64,000 nt of DNA from Candidatus Zhuqueibacterota bacterium (GTDB lineage: Bacteria; Zhuqueibacterota; Zhuqueibacteria; Zhuqueibacterales; Zhuqueibacteraceae). Position numbers and translations under genes: made by a program. The notes beneath the pieces are model-generated. The model made no database searches. It was not told the DNA's origin and saw only the letters and a list, made by a program, of their open reading frames with translations. Within the stretch, counting starts at the first letter, position 1. Each line of letters opens with the position of its first letter. The stretch lies in contig JAKEEU010000065.1 in NCBI GenBank assembly GCA_022616415.1, positions 1-64,000 on the forward strand, given 5' to 3'. This document shows positions 24,438 through 33,237 of this stretch, piece by piece.

Positions 24438-25538
24438 ATGTTTTTTTGGATTGGCAACAGTTTTGTCGCGCTGCTCTTTTTCGTGCTCGCGATCGCCGGC
24501 ATCCGGGAACGCGCCTGGATGTTTGCCGTAATAAATTTTATCGGCATGACGCTCGACGCGCTCATGGTGTTCTTGGACTTATCCGGAAGGCTCAACGCCA
24601 ATACTCTGTTTTGGGCCGTGCCGAGTCTCGCCTTCGTATTGGCAACCGCGATCACCCTGGTGTTTCGCCAGCCAAACTCCGTTCAACCCCAATCGGTTGC
24701 CATTTCAAATGCCAAAGCCGGCCCTGCCGAAATGAGCACGGAACAAGAATATCTGATCGTTGTGGATGAAAAACGGTTGATGACGGAATTGCGCCGCGAT
24801 ACCGGTTTGGCGGCGTCAACCCACACCGCCGCCGTGGAGTGGTGGAAGAAAGGCAATGCGGCGTTGGCGCAAAATAATTTTGCCGAAGCAGAAGCTTGTT
24901 ACGAGCAATCGTTGCAGTCCGCGCCGGCGCCGAGCACTTTGAGCAATTTGGCCGGGGTTTTGATTGCGATCGATCGCCTCGATGCCGCGTTGCGGCGTTG
25001 CGAGCAAGCTTGTGCGCTTGATAGCGAGCACCCCGAAGCTTGGATCAATCATGGTTGCGCCTTGTTCCTGCTGGCGCGTATTGAGGAGGCGCTGGCTTGT
25101 TTTGACCACGCCTCGGTGTTGCAGCCGAATTTTCTGGCGCCCTGGATTTATCGCGGCCGAGTTTTGCGAAAATTGCAACGTTTTCAACTGGCCGTTGAAT
25201 GTTACGACACGGCGTTGCGGATCAACCCCAATCGGGCGGAATGTTGGTATGAAAAGGGCTTAACGCTTGCTGATTTAAACGAGATGGATGAGGCGCTAAA
25301 ATGTTTCGACAGCGTCCTGAGTCTTGACGCTGAACATCTTTACGCTGTGCTCGATCGCGGTTCGATCTTGGAACGAGCCGGTCGCGTTGAGCAAGCGATG
25401 GCGAGTTATCGTCGTTTCTTGCAAAAAGCGCCGACAGCGATGAACGGGCGCGCGGACGCTGTTCGTGCTCGTTTGCGCCAGCTCGAAAATAATTCGGGCA
25501 AAAAAGCAGCGGACGTCGATCTACGGCATCGGGATTGA
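24438..25538 (+). CDS. membrane-anchored TPR protein
   Basis: 366 residues. The N-terminal 80 residues contain three hydrophobic segments (about 4-20, 28-44, 55-75). From about residue 130 at least five TPR units follow, for example W-W-K-K-G-N-A-A-L-A-Q-N-N-F-A-E-A, A-W-I-N-H-G-C-A-L-F-L-L-A-R-I-E-E-A, P-W-I-Y-R-G-R-V-L-R-K-L and C-W-Y-E-K-G-L-T-L-A-D-L-N-E-M-D-E-A. It has no enzymatic domain. ATG 24438 follows GAGGTCGAAA. It likely acts as a protein-binding scaffold at the inner membrane; the partner is unknown. Confidence 0.82.
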   Translation: MFFWIGNSFVALLFFVLAIAGIRERAWMFAVINFIGMTLDALMVFLDLSGRLNANTLFWAVPSLAFVLATAITLVFRQPNSVQPQSVAISNAKAGPAEMSTEQEYLIVVDEKRLMTELRRDTGLAASTHTAAVEWWKKGNAALAQNNFAEAEACYEQSLQSAPAPSTLSNLAGVLIAIDRLDAALRRCEQACALDSEHPEAWINHGCALFLLARIEEALACFDHASVLQPNFLAPWIYRGRVLRKLQRFQLAVECYDTALRINPNRAECWYEKGLTLADLNEMDEALKCFDSVLSLDAEHLYAVLDRGSILERAGRVEQAMASYRRFLQKAPTAMNGRADAVRARLRQLENNSGKKAADVDLRHRD

Positions 25539-25646
25539 ATTATTCGTAACGCGTCTTTGGCCGCAAACAACTTTATTGAAAATCCGAAATGGAAAACTTT
25601 CAATTTGCAATTTTCAATGTTTTCACAGGAAAGCGACGGTGTGAGT

Positions 25647-26747
25647 ATGGAGACTCTCAAAGTCGATCTCGGCGCGCGCAGCTATCCGATTTTTATCGCC
25701 GCGGATGCCTATGCGAAGCTCGGCGAAGTGCTGAAGCTTTATAAAATCGGCGCGCGCTTTGTGGTGATCACGGATGCGGTGGTGGATCGTTATCATGCCG
25801 AGCCGGTTCTCGCCAGTTTCAAGGCGGCGCAATTGCGCGTGGACAAGATCACGGTTGCAGAGGGCGAGCACTGCAAAAATTTGCAAACGTTGGAAAGCAT
25901 TCTCGGCGAGATGCTGCACCTGGGATGCGACCGGCAGACGGTCGTGCTCGCGCTCGGCGGCGGCGTCATTGGCGACCTGGCCGGCTTTGCGGCGGCCACG
26001 TTCATGCGTGGCGTTGCCTTCGTGCAAACGCCCACCACTTTGCTGGCGCAAGTGGATGCCAGCATTGGCGGCAAAGTCGGCGTCAATCACGCGCTCGGGA
26101 AAAACATGATCGGCGCTTTCCATCAGCCGCGCCTGGTTTGGATCGACACTGCCTCGCTGCGCACCTTGCCGCCGCGCGAGATCGTCTGCGGCCTGGCCGA
26201 AATTGTCAAGCATGCGCTGATTCGCGACCGGCAATACTTTGAATTTCTCGAAGCGCATTTGCCGGCGTTGCTGCAGCTCGAAGAGGCGGCGCTGGTTAAA
26301 ACCATTCGCCGCAGTTGTGAAATCAAGGCGGAAATTGTCGCGCGCGACGAGCAGGAAGCCGGCGAGCGCGCCCTGCTCAATTTTGGCCATTCCGTCGGCC
26401 ACGCCCTCGAAGCGGCGACCCACTATCAACAGTTGCGCCACGGCGAAGCCGTGATGCTCGGCATACTGGCCGAAGCCTATATTGCGCGCGAAGCCGGACT
26501 GCTGGCGGCTGCAGCATTCACCCGGATCGAAAATTTTTTGAAACGAATTCCGCTAAACGTGGGCCTGGATGGTATTAGTATTACGATAGTGGAGCAGTGC
26601 ATGGCTTTTGACAAAAAGGCCCAACAGGGAAAACTTCGCTTGGCCTTGTTGCGCGGAATTGGCGAAGCCGTTTTGACGGCAGATTGGCCGCGCGAAGTTT
26701 TGCCGCCGGCGATTCAATACGCCTTGCAGAGTTGGCGGCGGGATTGA
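25647..26747 (+). CDS. aroB: 3-dehydroquinate synthase
   Basis: 366 residues from ATG 25647; a GTG at 25641 is equally possible, and the longer frame to 25557 is not family-like. AroB converts DAHP to 3-dehydroquinate (shikimate pathway) using NAD and Zn. Visible: A-E-G-E-H-C-K near residue 72, L-G-G-G-V-I-G-D-L-A-G-F-A-A-A, T-F-M-R-G-V-A-F-V-Q-T-P-T-T-L-L-A-Q-V-D-A-S and I-G-G-K-V-G-V-N-H, then L-N-F-G-H-S-V-G-H-A and R-H-G-E-A-V for the zinc site. Neighbouring aro genes are absent. Confidence 0.95.
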   Translation: METLKVDLGARSYPIFIAADAYAKLGEVLKLYKIGARFVVITDAVVDRYHAEPVLASFKAAQLRVDKITVAEGEHCKNLQTLESILGEMLHLGCDRQTVVLALGGGVIGDLAGFAAATFMRGVAFVQTPTTLLAQVDASIGGKVGVNHALGKNMIGAFHQPRLVWIDTASLRTLPPREIVCGLAEIVKHALIRDRQYFEFLEAHLPALLQLEEAALVKTIRRSCEIKAEIVARDEQEAGERALLNFGHSVGHALEAATHYQQLRHGEAVMLGILAEAYIAREAGLLAAAAFTRIENFLKRIPLNVGLDGISITIVEQCMAFDKKAQQGKLRLALLRGIGEAVLTADWPREVLPPAIQYALQSWRRD

Positions 26748-27047
26748 GCGCAGCCTCTCTTGCGAGAGCGACGCGGGCTGCAATCAGTTGAGCGTTCTTT
26801 GAAAACTGAACGGTTGTCTCACCACTGAACTGGCGATTCTAATGGTGACAGTTACGAGATATATCAGATGCCGCAAACGTTGGTCGTGACGGCGACGACG
26901 CGTCGATAAATCGCAGTAAAGACGAAGCTTGCATGGACGGCGTTTATCTGCTCGCGCGATGGCATGCGGTTTGTTGAAAGTAAACTCGACTCAAAATCAA
27001 CACTTCCCCAAATCCAAGCAATTTCCATCATAGGACTGGAAGTATCC
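26748..27047 (+). other. 300-bp region without a gene
   Basis: A hairpin GCAGCC...GGCTGC with an inner CTCTC-TTGC-GAGAG lies just after aroB (about 26752-26783) but has no T-run, so termination is unclear. The remainder, to the gene at 27048, shows no family-like ORF, no riboswitch that I recognise and no tRNA. Confidence 0.5.
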
Positions 27048-27656
27048 ATGAACGAGCTGTTTTACTTTTCCTTCGCCGATTTGATGGCGCGGGTCGAGTA
27101 TCATCAAGAAGCCAACTCGCTGCGTTATGCGACGCACCGAAAAATGACCTACAGCGAGCGGATCATCGTCGAACAGTATTTGTTGACCAATTTTGCGCAA
27201 AAGACGGAATATTATAAACGGCAGCCGGCGCTCTTCGTCTATTTGGGAACCGATGCGCAGTTAATCAAAGAGCTGGATACGTTTCATTTGAAAAACACTT
27301 TGCGCGAGCTGGTAGAAAAAGAAAAAGACGTTAAAGATTCGGTGAGCGGCCTCATCAGCCAGTCCATGCAAAATTACTATTTCGAGCAGATCGGCGATAC
27401 GATTCTCGATGCGCGCCGTGAGATTGCCGACGTCGTCGCCGGCGTTTCGGAAGAACGGCTCGGCGGGCTTAAAATAAAACTGGCGGAATTAGTCAAAGCC
27501 TATAATGTTTATACGAATCAAAAAATCACCATTGATGAAATCATTCCCTCCGAGCTGAAATCTTGCTTCGGTATCCCGGCGGCGACCGAATATTTTCGGA
27601 CTGATCATGCCGTGCGTGAGGAGGGGCCAATCAATCGGGCCGAAGAAAGGATATAG
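27048..27656 (+). CDS. hypothetical cytoplasmic protein
   Basis: 202 residues from ATG 27048, inside a longer open frame (from 26964) whose first part looks noncoding. Predicted mainly helical: Y-S-E-R-I-I-V-E-Q-Y-L near 38, an acidic-basic helix K-N-T-L-R-E-L-V-E-K-E-K-D near 85, and K-L-A-E-L-V-K-A-Y-N near 150. No signal peptide and no recognised motif. It precedes the outer-membrane gene at 27776 by a GC-rich spacer, so an operon link is uncertain. Confidence 0.55.
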   Translation: MNELFYFSFADLMARVEYHQEANSLRYATHRKMTYSERIIVEQYLLTNFAQKTEYYKRQPALFVYLGTDAQLIKELDTFHLKNTLRELVEKEKDVKDSVSGLISQSMQNYYFEQIGDTILDARREIADVVAGVSEERLGGLKIKLAELVKAYNVYTNQKITIDEIIPSELKSCFGIPAATEYFRTDHAVREEGPINRAEERI

Positions 27657-27775
27657 CCGAGGGCGACGCCGGGCCTGCCCGCAGGCCAGGGAAGGACCTC
27701 GCCCACGCTAGTGGACGCGGCCCTCTTTCGAGGATACGCCCGGAGGGCAAGGAAGCTCTTCAGAGGAGTTCAGCT

Positions 27776-29062
27776 ATGAAACGTCTACATTTGTTTGTTG
27801 TGATTTTGGCGATTGGCTTGTGGGGAAGCAGCAAAACCGTGATGGCACAAATCGATGGCGCCGCCTGGGGTTGGGGCGATGGCGCGCGTTGGGGTTTGGG
27901 CGCTGGCGCCGGCGTCAATAATTTGTACAGTGACTTAAAGAATACCGGCTACGGCGTAAGCGTGGAAGGCTACCTCACGCGTCGTTTTAATTCACGCTTT
28001 GGCCTCACCGGCTTGGTGGGTTACGGCGTTCTGCCGTTTACCATACCGAACGATCCCTCCAAATGGAGCACCAACGTTGTCCGCGGCGATTTACGCTTTG
28101 ATTACGAGCTTGCCTCGGGCGGCGTTCGCCCGTATGTCGGCTTTGGCGTTGACGTCATTAATTTTCGAGTGACCAGGAAAACCGCGGGCAAAACGTTTAG
28201 GAGCAACAAGCGTTTCACCAACGTCGGTTTTGGGCCAGAGATCGGCTTGCGCTTTATGTTCGGGTCGCGCTATGCATTTAATGTGGGCGGTAAATTCGAT
28301 TACACCACGGGTGACACGCTTGATGCGACCGCCACAACCAAAGCGAAGGATGCGATCATCACCGGCATGGTGGGATTTACTACCTATTTCGGCGGAGGTA
28401 GCGGCCCAGGTATAGATCTTCTCGCCAGCGAGCAAGCGCCGGTTGAAGATGCCGAATCCCAGGATCTTGACGATTTCCAGCAACGCATCGACCAGATGGA
28501 GTCCGCGCCGCAACAGCAGCCGCAGGATATGCAGGAATACGTCCGCCTGAAATCGCGCATGGATGATCTCAATCAGCAGATCGGCCAGAAGGAAGGCGAG
28601 ATCAACACGCTGCGCACGACGTTGGATGAGAAAAACCAAACCGTCACCACCCTCCAGAACCAGTTGGCTTCGGTGTCGGGGAACGGTTCTCCGGCTAGCT
28701 TTTCCAGGGCTTACGAAGAGGCGTTGAGCCAATTTTACGCGAAGCGCTATAGCGAAGCGATTGCCCAGTTTAACTCGCTCCTTGCACAGTTTCCCGACCA
28801 TTCGCTCGCGAGCAATTGCGTCTACTGGACCGGTGAATCTTATTTTGGCTCGGGCAATTATCGCGAGGCGGCCAATGCCTTCAACCGGGTTTTGAGCTAT
28901 CCGCGCTCGCTCAAAAAGGATGACGCTCTGCTCATGCTGGGCCGCTCGCACCTGCAACTGAACCAAAGAGAAGAAGCGCGGCAAGCCTTCGACCGGCTGA
29001 TCAAGGAATTTCCCACCAGCGAATTTGTCGCCAAAGCCGAAGAGTGGCTGAACCGGATGTAA
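27776..29062 (+). CDS. outer-membrane barrel fused to CpoB/YbgF-like TPR tail
   Basis: 428 residues. Signal peptide 1-24 (cleavage near V-M-A). Residues 25-215 alternate strands with Y-x-V-x-V-E-G-Y, G-L-T-G-L-V-G-Y-G-V and G-x-G-P-E-I-G-L-R-F, as in an 8-stranded barrel, and end in a G-F-x-x-Y-F strand. Residues about 235-300 form a coiled coil (D-D-F-Q-Q-R-I-D-Q-M-E, D-D-L-N-Q-Q-I-G-Q-K-E-G-E). Residues 308-428 hold CpoB-like TPRs (Y-E-E-A-L-S-Q-F-Y-A-K-R-Y-S-E-A, Y-W-T-G-E-S-Y-F-G-S-G-N-Y-R-E-A). CpoB normally is a separate periplasmic protein of the Tol-Pal system; here it is joined to a barrel. The spacer before the gene has a hairpin GGCCTGCCCGCAGGCC. Confidence 0.82.
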   Translation: MKRLHLFVVILAIGLWGSSKTVMAQIDGAAWGWGDGARWGLGAGAGVNNLYSDLKNTGYGVSVEGYLTRRFNSRFGLTGLVGYGVLPFTIPNDPSKWSTNVVRGDLRFDYELASGGVRPYVGFGVDVINFRVTRKTAGKTFRSNKRFTNVGFGPEIGLRFMFGSRYAFNVGGKFDYTTGDTLDATATTKAKDAIITGMVGFTTYFGGGSGPGIDLLASEQAPVEDAESQDLDDFQQRIDQMESAPQQQPQDMQEYVRLKSRMDDLNQQIGQKEGEINTLRTTLDEKNQTVTTLQNQLASVSGNGSPASFSRAYEEALSQFYAKRYSEAIAQFNSLLAQFPDHSLASNCVYWTGESYFGSGNYREAANAFNRVLSYPRSLKKDDALLMLGRSHLQLNQREEARQAFDRLIKEFPTSEFVAKAEEWLNRM

Positions 29063-29065
29063 GGC

Positions 29066-29230
29066 GGAGTTTTGGAGTACTGGATTTTTGGATTGATGGA
29101 TTGTTGGAGCGCTGGATTAATGGAATTGCCACTATACTCCAACAATCCCAAAATCCAGTAATCCAGCACTCCAACATTCCAATACTCCATCACTCCATCG
29201 ATCCATCAATCCACTACTCCATCACTCCGA
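29066..29230. repeat. long hairpin of TGGATT/ACTCCA words
   Basis: The left half (about 29066-29123) repeats TGGAT, TTGGA and GATTG words; the right half (about 29134-29230) repeats their reverse complements (CTCCAA, AATCCA, ACTCCAT). The whole is a long imperfect inverted repeat of 8-10-base units. The ACTCCAT units are shared with the block at 11333-11410. It could fold into one large hairpin after the 27776 gene. Confidence 0.8.
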
Positions 29231-29311
29231 TTCGTTTTCCCTCTACTAAAAATTTTGCCGATTGGCAACATCCCACTTGCCTTTTTGCCTCCCCCCTCTT
29301 ATCTTTTCAAC

Positions 29312-29968
29312 ATGACCACCACCAACGTTTTTGCGGAGCTGCTGATCATCGGCATTGAAACCATGGCCTGGATCGCGCTCTTGATTTTCAGTCTTTGGGG
29401 CTACGGTTGGATCGATTTCGCCATTTTCAACAACCTCGTCATCGCCATTCCTCTCGCGGCCGCGGCTTACGCGCTCGGCATCATGATGGATCGCGTCAGC
29501 GACGGATTGCTGGCCAAAGCCGATCACACCATCCGCAAAAATGTTTTGGGCGAGCGCGCCGCCAAATCGTTCTCGCAATTGCGCAGTTACGTTCTCGCCA
29601 AATCGCCTTATCTCTCCACCGATCTCGATTATCTGCGCAGCCGCTTGCGCATCATGCGCAGTTCCACGATCAATTTCGGATTTTTGGCGCTCACCAGCGC
29701 GGCCTTCATTCTCACGCGCGTGGAAACTGCTGCTCATACCAAATACTGGGCTGCCACGACCGCTTTTTTCACCGGCATGCTTTTATGCAGTTTGAGTTAC
29801 TATGCCTGGAGCATCAGCTCGCTCACGTACTACTTGCGCCTGCAAACCGCTTTCGCCTTGCTGCCGGACGACGACGCGAAAAGCAACAAAGAAGAAAAGC
29901 CGGCATCGACACCAACCCGCAATCGCAGCGGCAACGGCCATCCCGAAGAGAACGGAGCTTCGGGGTAA
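29312..29968 (+). CDS. membrane protein of unknown function
   Basis: 218 residues from ATG 29312. Hydrophobic segments at about residues 8-30, 38-58, 120-138 and 145-165 suggest four membrane helices with a basic, Arg-rich central loop (R-S-R-L-R-I-M-R near 108-116). The C-terminal 30 residues are charged and disordered (K-S-N-K-E-E-K-P). I do not recognise the family. It sits between two repeat blocks, so no operon partner is apparent. Confidence 0.6.
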   Translation: MTTTNVFAELLIIGIETMAWIALLIFSLWGYGWIDFAIFNNLVIAIPLAAAAYALGIMMDRVSDGLLAKADHTIRKNVLGERAAKSFSQLRSYVLAKSPYLSTDLDYLRSRLRIMRSSTINFGFLALTSAAFILTRVETAAHTKYWAATTAFFTGMLLCSLSYYAWSISSLTYYLRLQTAFALLPDDDAKSNKEEKPASTPTRNRSGNGHPEENGASG

Positions 29969-30000
29969 GGGAGTGCGGACTTTCTTGTCCGCGATGCGCG

Positions 30001-30111
30001 CGTGTGGACTAGCCCCGATAATTCACGCTGTGCGTAAATTGGCTACAGTCTGCATTTGAATTCGAGCCTAAAATGCAATTAATGAATTATCGGGACTAGA
30101 AAGTCCACACG
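30001..30111. repeat. 111-bp double inverted repeat, MITE-like
   Basis: Outer arms CGTGTGGACT (30001-30010) and AGTCCACACG (30102-30111); inner arms CCCGATAATTCA (30014-30025) and TGAATTATCGGG (30083-30094), both perfect. The centre has no ORF. Just before it, GCGGAC-TTTCTT-GTCCGC makes a separate hairpin (about 29975-29992). It ends ten bases before the ribosome-binding site of the 30131 gene, so it lies in the untranslated leader and could fold in the mRNA. Confidence 0.8.
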
Positions 30112-30130
30112 TCTATCAAAAGGAGAAAAC

Positions 30131-31519
30131 ATGCAACGCCTAACCCTCGTCGTTCTCGCCGTCTTTTTGCTGTTGACCGTTTATCTGCTCGCCACCGGCA
30201 AATCCGGCCGCGACCCCAACGAGTTGGTCATTTGGACGCAGGATTTCGCGCCCGGCCGGGTCGTGCTCGAGGGCTTGCTGGGCAAATACATGCTCGAAGT
30301 GAATCCCGGCCTGGCCGAGTTGATCCGGCAAAATTTGAAGAATCCTGCTGATTTCGACCGGCTCATTTACGGCAACCCTCGCCCCGTCGATATTAAAAGA
30401 TTTCTCAAAGATGGCGGGGTGTTGGATCGATATATGGAAAAACAGCCGATCCAGCGCGCCAGCCATATTTATTATGAAACCGAAGAGCTGCGCAGCAACT
30501 TCATCGTCGCCGCGCTCGGCGGCAGCGGGCCGGACCTCATCTATGGTCCAGCGGATATGGTCGGCCCGTTTTTCGATATGAAACTTATCGAGCCACTTGA
30601 ACCGTTTTTTTCCAATGACGAGCTGGCCAATTTCGATCTGATGGGACTGGTGCGTTTTCAAGGACATCTTTATATGATTGCCGACCGCATTGGCAATCAT
30701 TTGACGTTGGTCTATAACAAAAAGATTTTGCCGAATCCACCCCAAACCACCGATGAATTGATCGCGCTCGGCAAAACGTTGACGAAAGATTTGGATGGCG
30801 ACGGCGTCCCGGACCAATACGCACTGGTGTGGAATTTCATCGAGCCGTTTTTTTTCATTCCATTTCTCGGCGGCTTCGGCGGCTGGGTGATGGATGAGAA
30901 CGCGCAGCCCACGCTCAATACCGAGGCCACCATCAACGCCTGCAAGTTCATCGAAGAATTACGCACGAAAAAAATCATTCCGCGCGAAAGCGATCTCGAT
31001 CTTGCCAATCAACTGTTCAAGCAACAAAAAGCCGCCATGATTATCAACGGCCCGTGGAGCTGGGGCGGATATATCGACGCCGGCGTGGAGGTCGGCTTAG
31101 CGCGCATTCCGATGGTCTCTGCGACGGGAAAGTGGCCGTCGCCGATGGTTTCTGCCACCGGTTTTTGTTTGAATGTCGTCGTCGATGCCAAACGCCGTGA
31201 ACGTGTTCTGCAATTGCTGCGTTTTCTCACCCGCCCGGATAACGAGCTGGAATACACCCGCGCCTTACGCGCCATTCCCTCGCGCCTGGAAGCGCGGACG
31301 GATTCGCTCTTTTTGCACGACCCTATTTTGAAAGCTTCGCAAGATCAAATCACCGTCGGCCGGCCCATGCCCATTAACACGGAAATGCGCGTCATCTGGG
31401 ACGCTATGCGCCCGGCGTATCAAAGTGTGTTGAACGGCCAGCTCACCCCGGAACAAGCAGCCAAGCAGATGCAGGAAGTGGCGGAGCAGAAGATCAAAGA
31501 GATGCGAGGGAGGTCTTGA
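30131..31519 (+). CDS. maltose-type ABC transporter substrate-binding protein
   Basis: 462 residues after AAAAGGAG. The first 20 residues form a hydrophobic export or anchor segment with no lipobox Cys. The fold is a family 1 sugar-binding protein: L-V-I-W-T-Q-D-F near 33, I-V-A-A-L-G-G-S-G-P-D-L-I-Y-G-P near 128, Y-N-K-K-I-L-P-N-P-P near 197, M-I-I-N-G-P-W-S-W near 300. A D-G-D-G-V-P-D loop (residues about 220) resembles a calcium-binding repeat. The words P-M-V-S-A-T-G occur twice within 20 residues (about 324-344), a small internal duplication. The matching permeases are 6 kb downstream; together with the GH13 enzyme they suggest maltodextrin uptake, which is inference. Confidence 0.85.
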   Translation: MQRLTLVVLAVFLLLTVYLLATGKSGRDPNELVIWTQDFAPGRVVLEGLLGKYMLEVNPGLAELIRQNLKNPADFDRLIYGNPRPVDIKRFLKDGGVLDRYMEKQPIQRASHIYYETEELRSNFIVAALGGSGPDLIYGPADMVGPFFDMKLIEPLEPFFSNDELANFDLMGLVRFQGHLYMIADRIGNHLTLVYNKKILPNPPQTTDELIALGKTLTKDLDGDGVPDQYALVWNFIEPFFFIPFLGGFGGWVMDENAQPTLNTEATINACKFIEELRTKKIIPRESDLDLANQLFKQQKAAMIINGPWSWGGYIDAGVEVGLARIPMVSATGKWPSPMVSATGFCLNVVVDAKRRERVLQLLRFLTRPDNELEYTRALRAIPSRLEARTDSLFLHDPILKASQDQITVGRPMPINTEMRVIWDAMRPAYQSVLNGQLTPEQAAKQMQEVAEQKIKEMRGRS

Positions 31520-31614
31520 ACGCGTTATAGAAACATTTGCATTTATGTTTCAAAATTTCTACTTTGTTATGTTCGCTTATCTTAGTTTAACCATTAAAAC
31601 CGGAGTGAAATCAA

Positions 31615-31869
31615 ATGAGCGATCGAGTCATTACCAATGTCAATCTTAATCGCCTGTCTGAAGAAGGCGAACGCATCTATCATGAAAAGCTCAAACCGCT
31701 GCTGGAGCCTCAACATCGCGGCAAAATTGTGGCCATAGAAGTGGATAGCGGCGATTATTTCATGGACGATTCCGTTGTCAAAGCTGGCCTGAAAGCCAAA
31801 ACCAAATATCCGGATAAGGTGTTTCATTTCGTACGCGTCGGTTATCGAGCCGTGCACAAAAGGAGATAG
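31615..31869 (+). CDS. 84-residue hypothetical protein paired with aspartic protease
   Basis: The sequence has H-R-G-K-I-V-A-I-E-V-D-S-G-D-Y-F near residue 34 and K-Y-P-D-K-V-F-H-F-V-R-V-G-Y near 64. I recall similar small proteins upstream of retropepsin-like genes in cyanobacteria and other bacteria. Here its stop is 4 bases before the protease ATG, so co-translation is likely. It has no known function; regulation or presentation of a substrate for the protease is possible. Confidence 0.65.
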   Translation: MSDRVITNVNLNRLSEEGERIYHEKLKPLLEPQHRGKIVAIEVDSGDYFMDDSVVKAGLKAKTKYPDKVFHFVRVGYRAVHKRR

Positions 31870-31873
31870 AAAA

Positions 31874-32245
31874 ATGCAGGGATACGTTGACGACCAACTC
31901 CAGCCCAAAATTAAAATTGGAACAAAAGGCATGAGAAAAGCTGTGGAAATCGAAGCAGTGATTGACACTGGCTTTTCTGGTGACTTATGCCTTCCTTTTA
32001 CCATTGCAACTCAATTGGGTTTGGAATTATGGGGCGACCGATTAGTAGAGCTTGCAGATGGCTCCGTAAAGCGTGACATAATTTTTCTAGGGATGGCAGC
32101 TTGGGATGACAAAGAAGAAATTGTGGAAATTTCGCTTACTGAGTCAGAAGAGGCTCTTGTTGGCAGCGGCTTGCTCGAAGAAAAACGATTGACAATAGAT
32201 TATGCCGACAAAATCGTCGTAATCGAGCCCAAAACCATCGCTTAA
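31874..32245 (+). CDS. clan AA retropepsin-like aspartic protease
   Basis: 123 residues. The active site is A-V-I-D-T-G-F-S-G-D-L-C-L-P near residue 33, the D-T-G motif followed by a hydrophobic Psi-loop; a second hydrophobic strand near the end is G-S-G-L-L-E-E-K-R-L-T-I-D-Y. It is one domain, so activity would need a dimer as in retroviral proteases. No signal peptide. The start AAAGGAG-to-ATG spacing is good. It is tightly linked to the small gene before it. Confidence 0.82.
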   Translation: MQGYVDDQLQPKIKIGTKGMRKAVEIEAVIDTGFSGDLCLPFTIATQLGLELWGDRLVELADGSVKRDIIFLGMAAWDDKEEIVEISLTESEEALVGSGLLEEKRLTIDYADKIVVIEPKTIA

Positions 32246-32253
32246 ATAAAAAA

Positions 32254-33192
32254 ATGCGACGCATTTTCAAGCAAGCAATGCTTGTTCTGTTCCTGCTTTC
32301 CGGATCCACTTACGCTTGGAATGACACCGGCCACAAGGTTGTATCACGTATTGCGTGGGAATACATGACTCCGCAAACCCGCGCCAAAGTCATCGCTTTG
32401 TTAATGTCCGCACCATCGGATGCCGATCTCGCCAATTTGCTCGCCACTGACGCGCGCCCGCAGCCTGTTCGCGAACGGGAATTTTTCTTGCGCGCGAGCA
32501 CTTGGGCGGATATGATGCGGGATGGAAAATTTTCCGCACGCCGGGAAAAGTATCACCAATCTCCTTGGCACTATATCAACTTTTTCTGGGAGTCAGCGCC
32601 TGACGGCACGCCGAGAGATCGCGCCGATATGAAGGCGGAGCCGGAGAACATCGTGGTACGATTGCAACTTCTTCAATCGATGTTGGCTGACGCGAGCCAG
32701 GAGCAAAGCCAACGCGCCATCGCCCTCGCGTGGGTCTTGCACCTGGTGGGCGATATTCATCAGCCGCTGCACAATAGCGCTCGCGTGACCGCGACAGAGC
32801 CGGAGGGCGATCGCGGCGGCAACCTTTTTACTTTGGATACGACCGGCGCCCGAGTTAGAAATTTGCACAGCTTCTGGGATGGAATTTTGAATCTGACGTT
32901 TAACCAGAAACCGGTTGAAAGTGATGAAGCTTTTATCAACAGAATTGCGCAATCTATCGTTGTACACCATCCGCAAGCAAAGATGCAATCGCGTCTCAAG
33001 CCCGGCGAATTTGCGGCCTGGGCGAGAGAAGGAGATGCCAGCGCCAAAAGCGCGGTTTATCCGTCATGGTTGCGGCGGTACGAAATGCCGCCGGAGAAAT
33101 ATCGCAAACGTGCATATCGTGTTGCAGAGCCGGCGTTGGCGCTGGCCGGATACCGGCTGGCGGAAATGCTGAATCGGCTTTTTGCTTCGTGA
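32254..33192 (+). CDS. exported S1/P1 nuclease
   Basis: 312 residues. Signal peptide about 1-21 with cleavage before W-N-D-T-G-H, so the mature protein begins with Trp, whose N-terminus binds zinc in this family. Other zinc ligands are visible: the His in G-H-K-V, D and H in R-A-S-T-W-A-D-M and W-H-Y-I-N-F, and H-L-V-G-D-I-H-Q-P-L-H near 165 and N-L-H-S-F-W-D near 205. The family cleaves single-stranded DNA and RNA in the periplasm or outside. It starts 8 bases after the protease stop. Confidence 0.93.
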   Translation: MRRIFKQAMLVLFLLSGSTYAWNDTGHKVVSRIAWEYMTPQTRAKVIALLMSAPSDADLANLLATDARPQPVREREFFLRASTWADMMRDGKFSARREKYHQSPWHYINFFWESAPDGTPRDRADMKAEPENIVVRLQLLQSMLADASQEQSQRAIALAWVLHLVGDIHQPLHNSARVTATEPEGDRGGNLFTLDTTGARVRNLHSFWDGILNLTFNQKPVESDEAFINRIAQSIVVHHPQAKMQSRLKPGEFAAWAREGDASAKSAVYPSWLRRYEMPPEKYRKRAYRVAEPALALAGYRLAEMLNRLFAS

Positions 33193-33237
33193 AGCGCGAC
33201 CCTGATTTCCCTTTCTGATGTTTTACTCAAATGGACT

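Noticed and set aside
26748..27047. Riboswitch or small RNA after aroB
   Set aside because: Only one hairpin is evident and no known aptamer core was recognised.
29066..29230. CRISPR array
   Set aside because: Repeats are 8-10 bases, imperfect and inverted between halves; there are no regular spacers and no cas genes.
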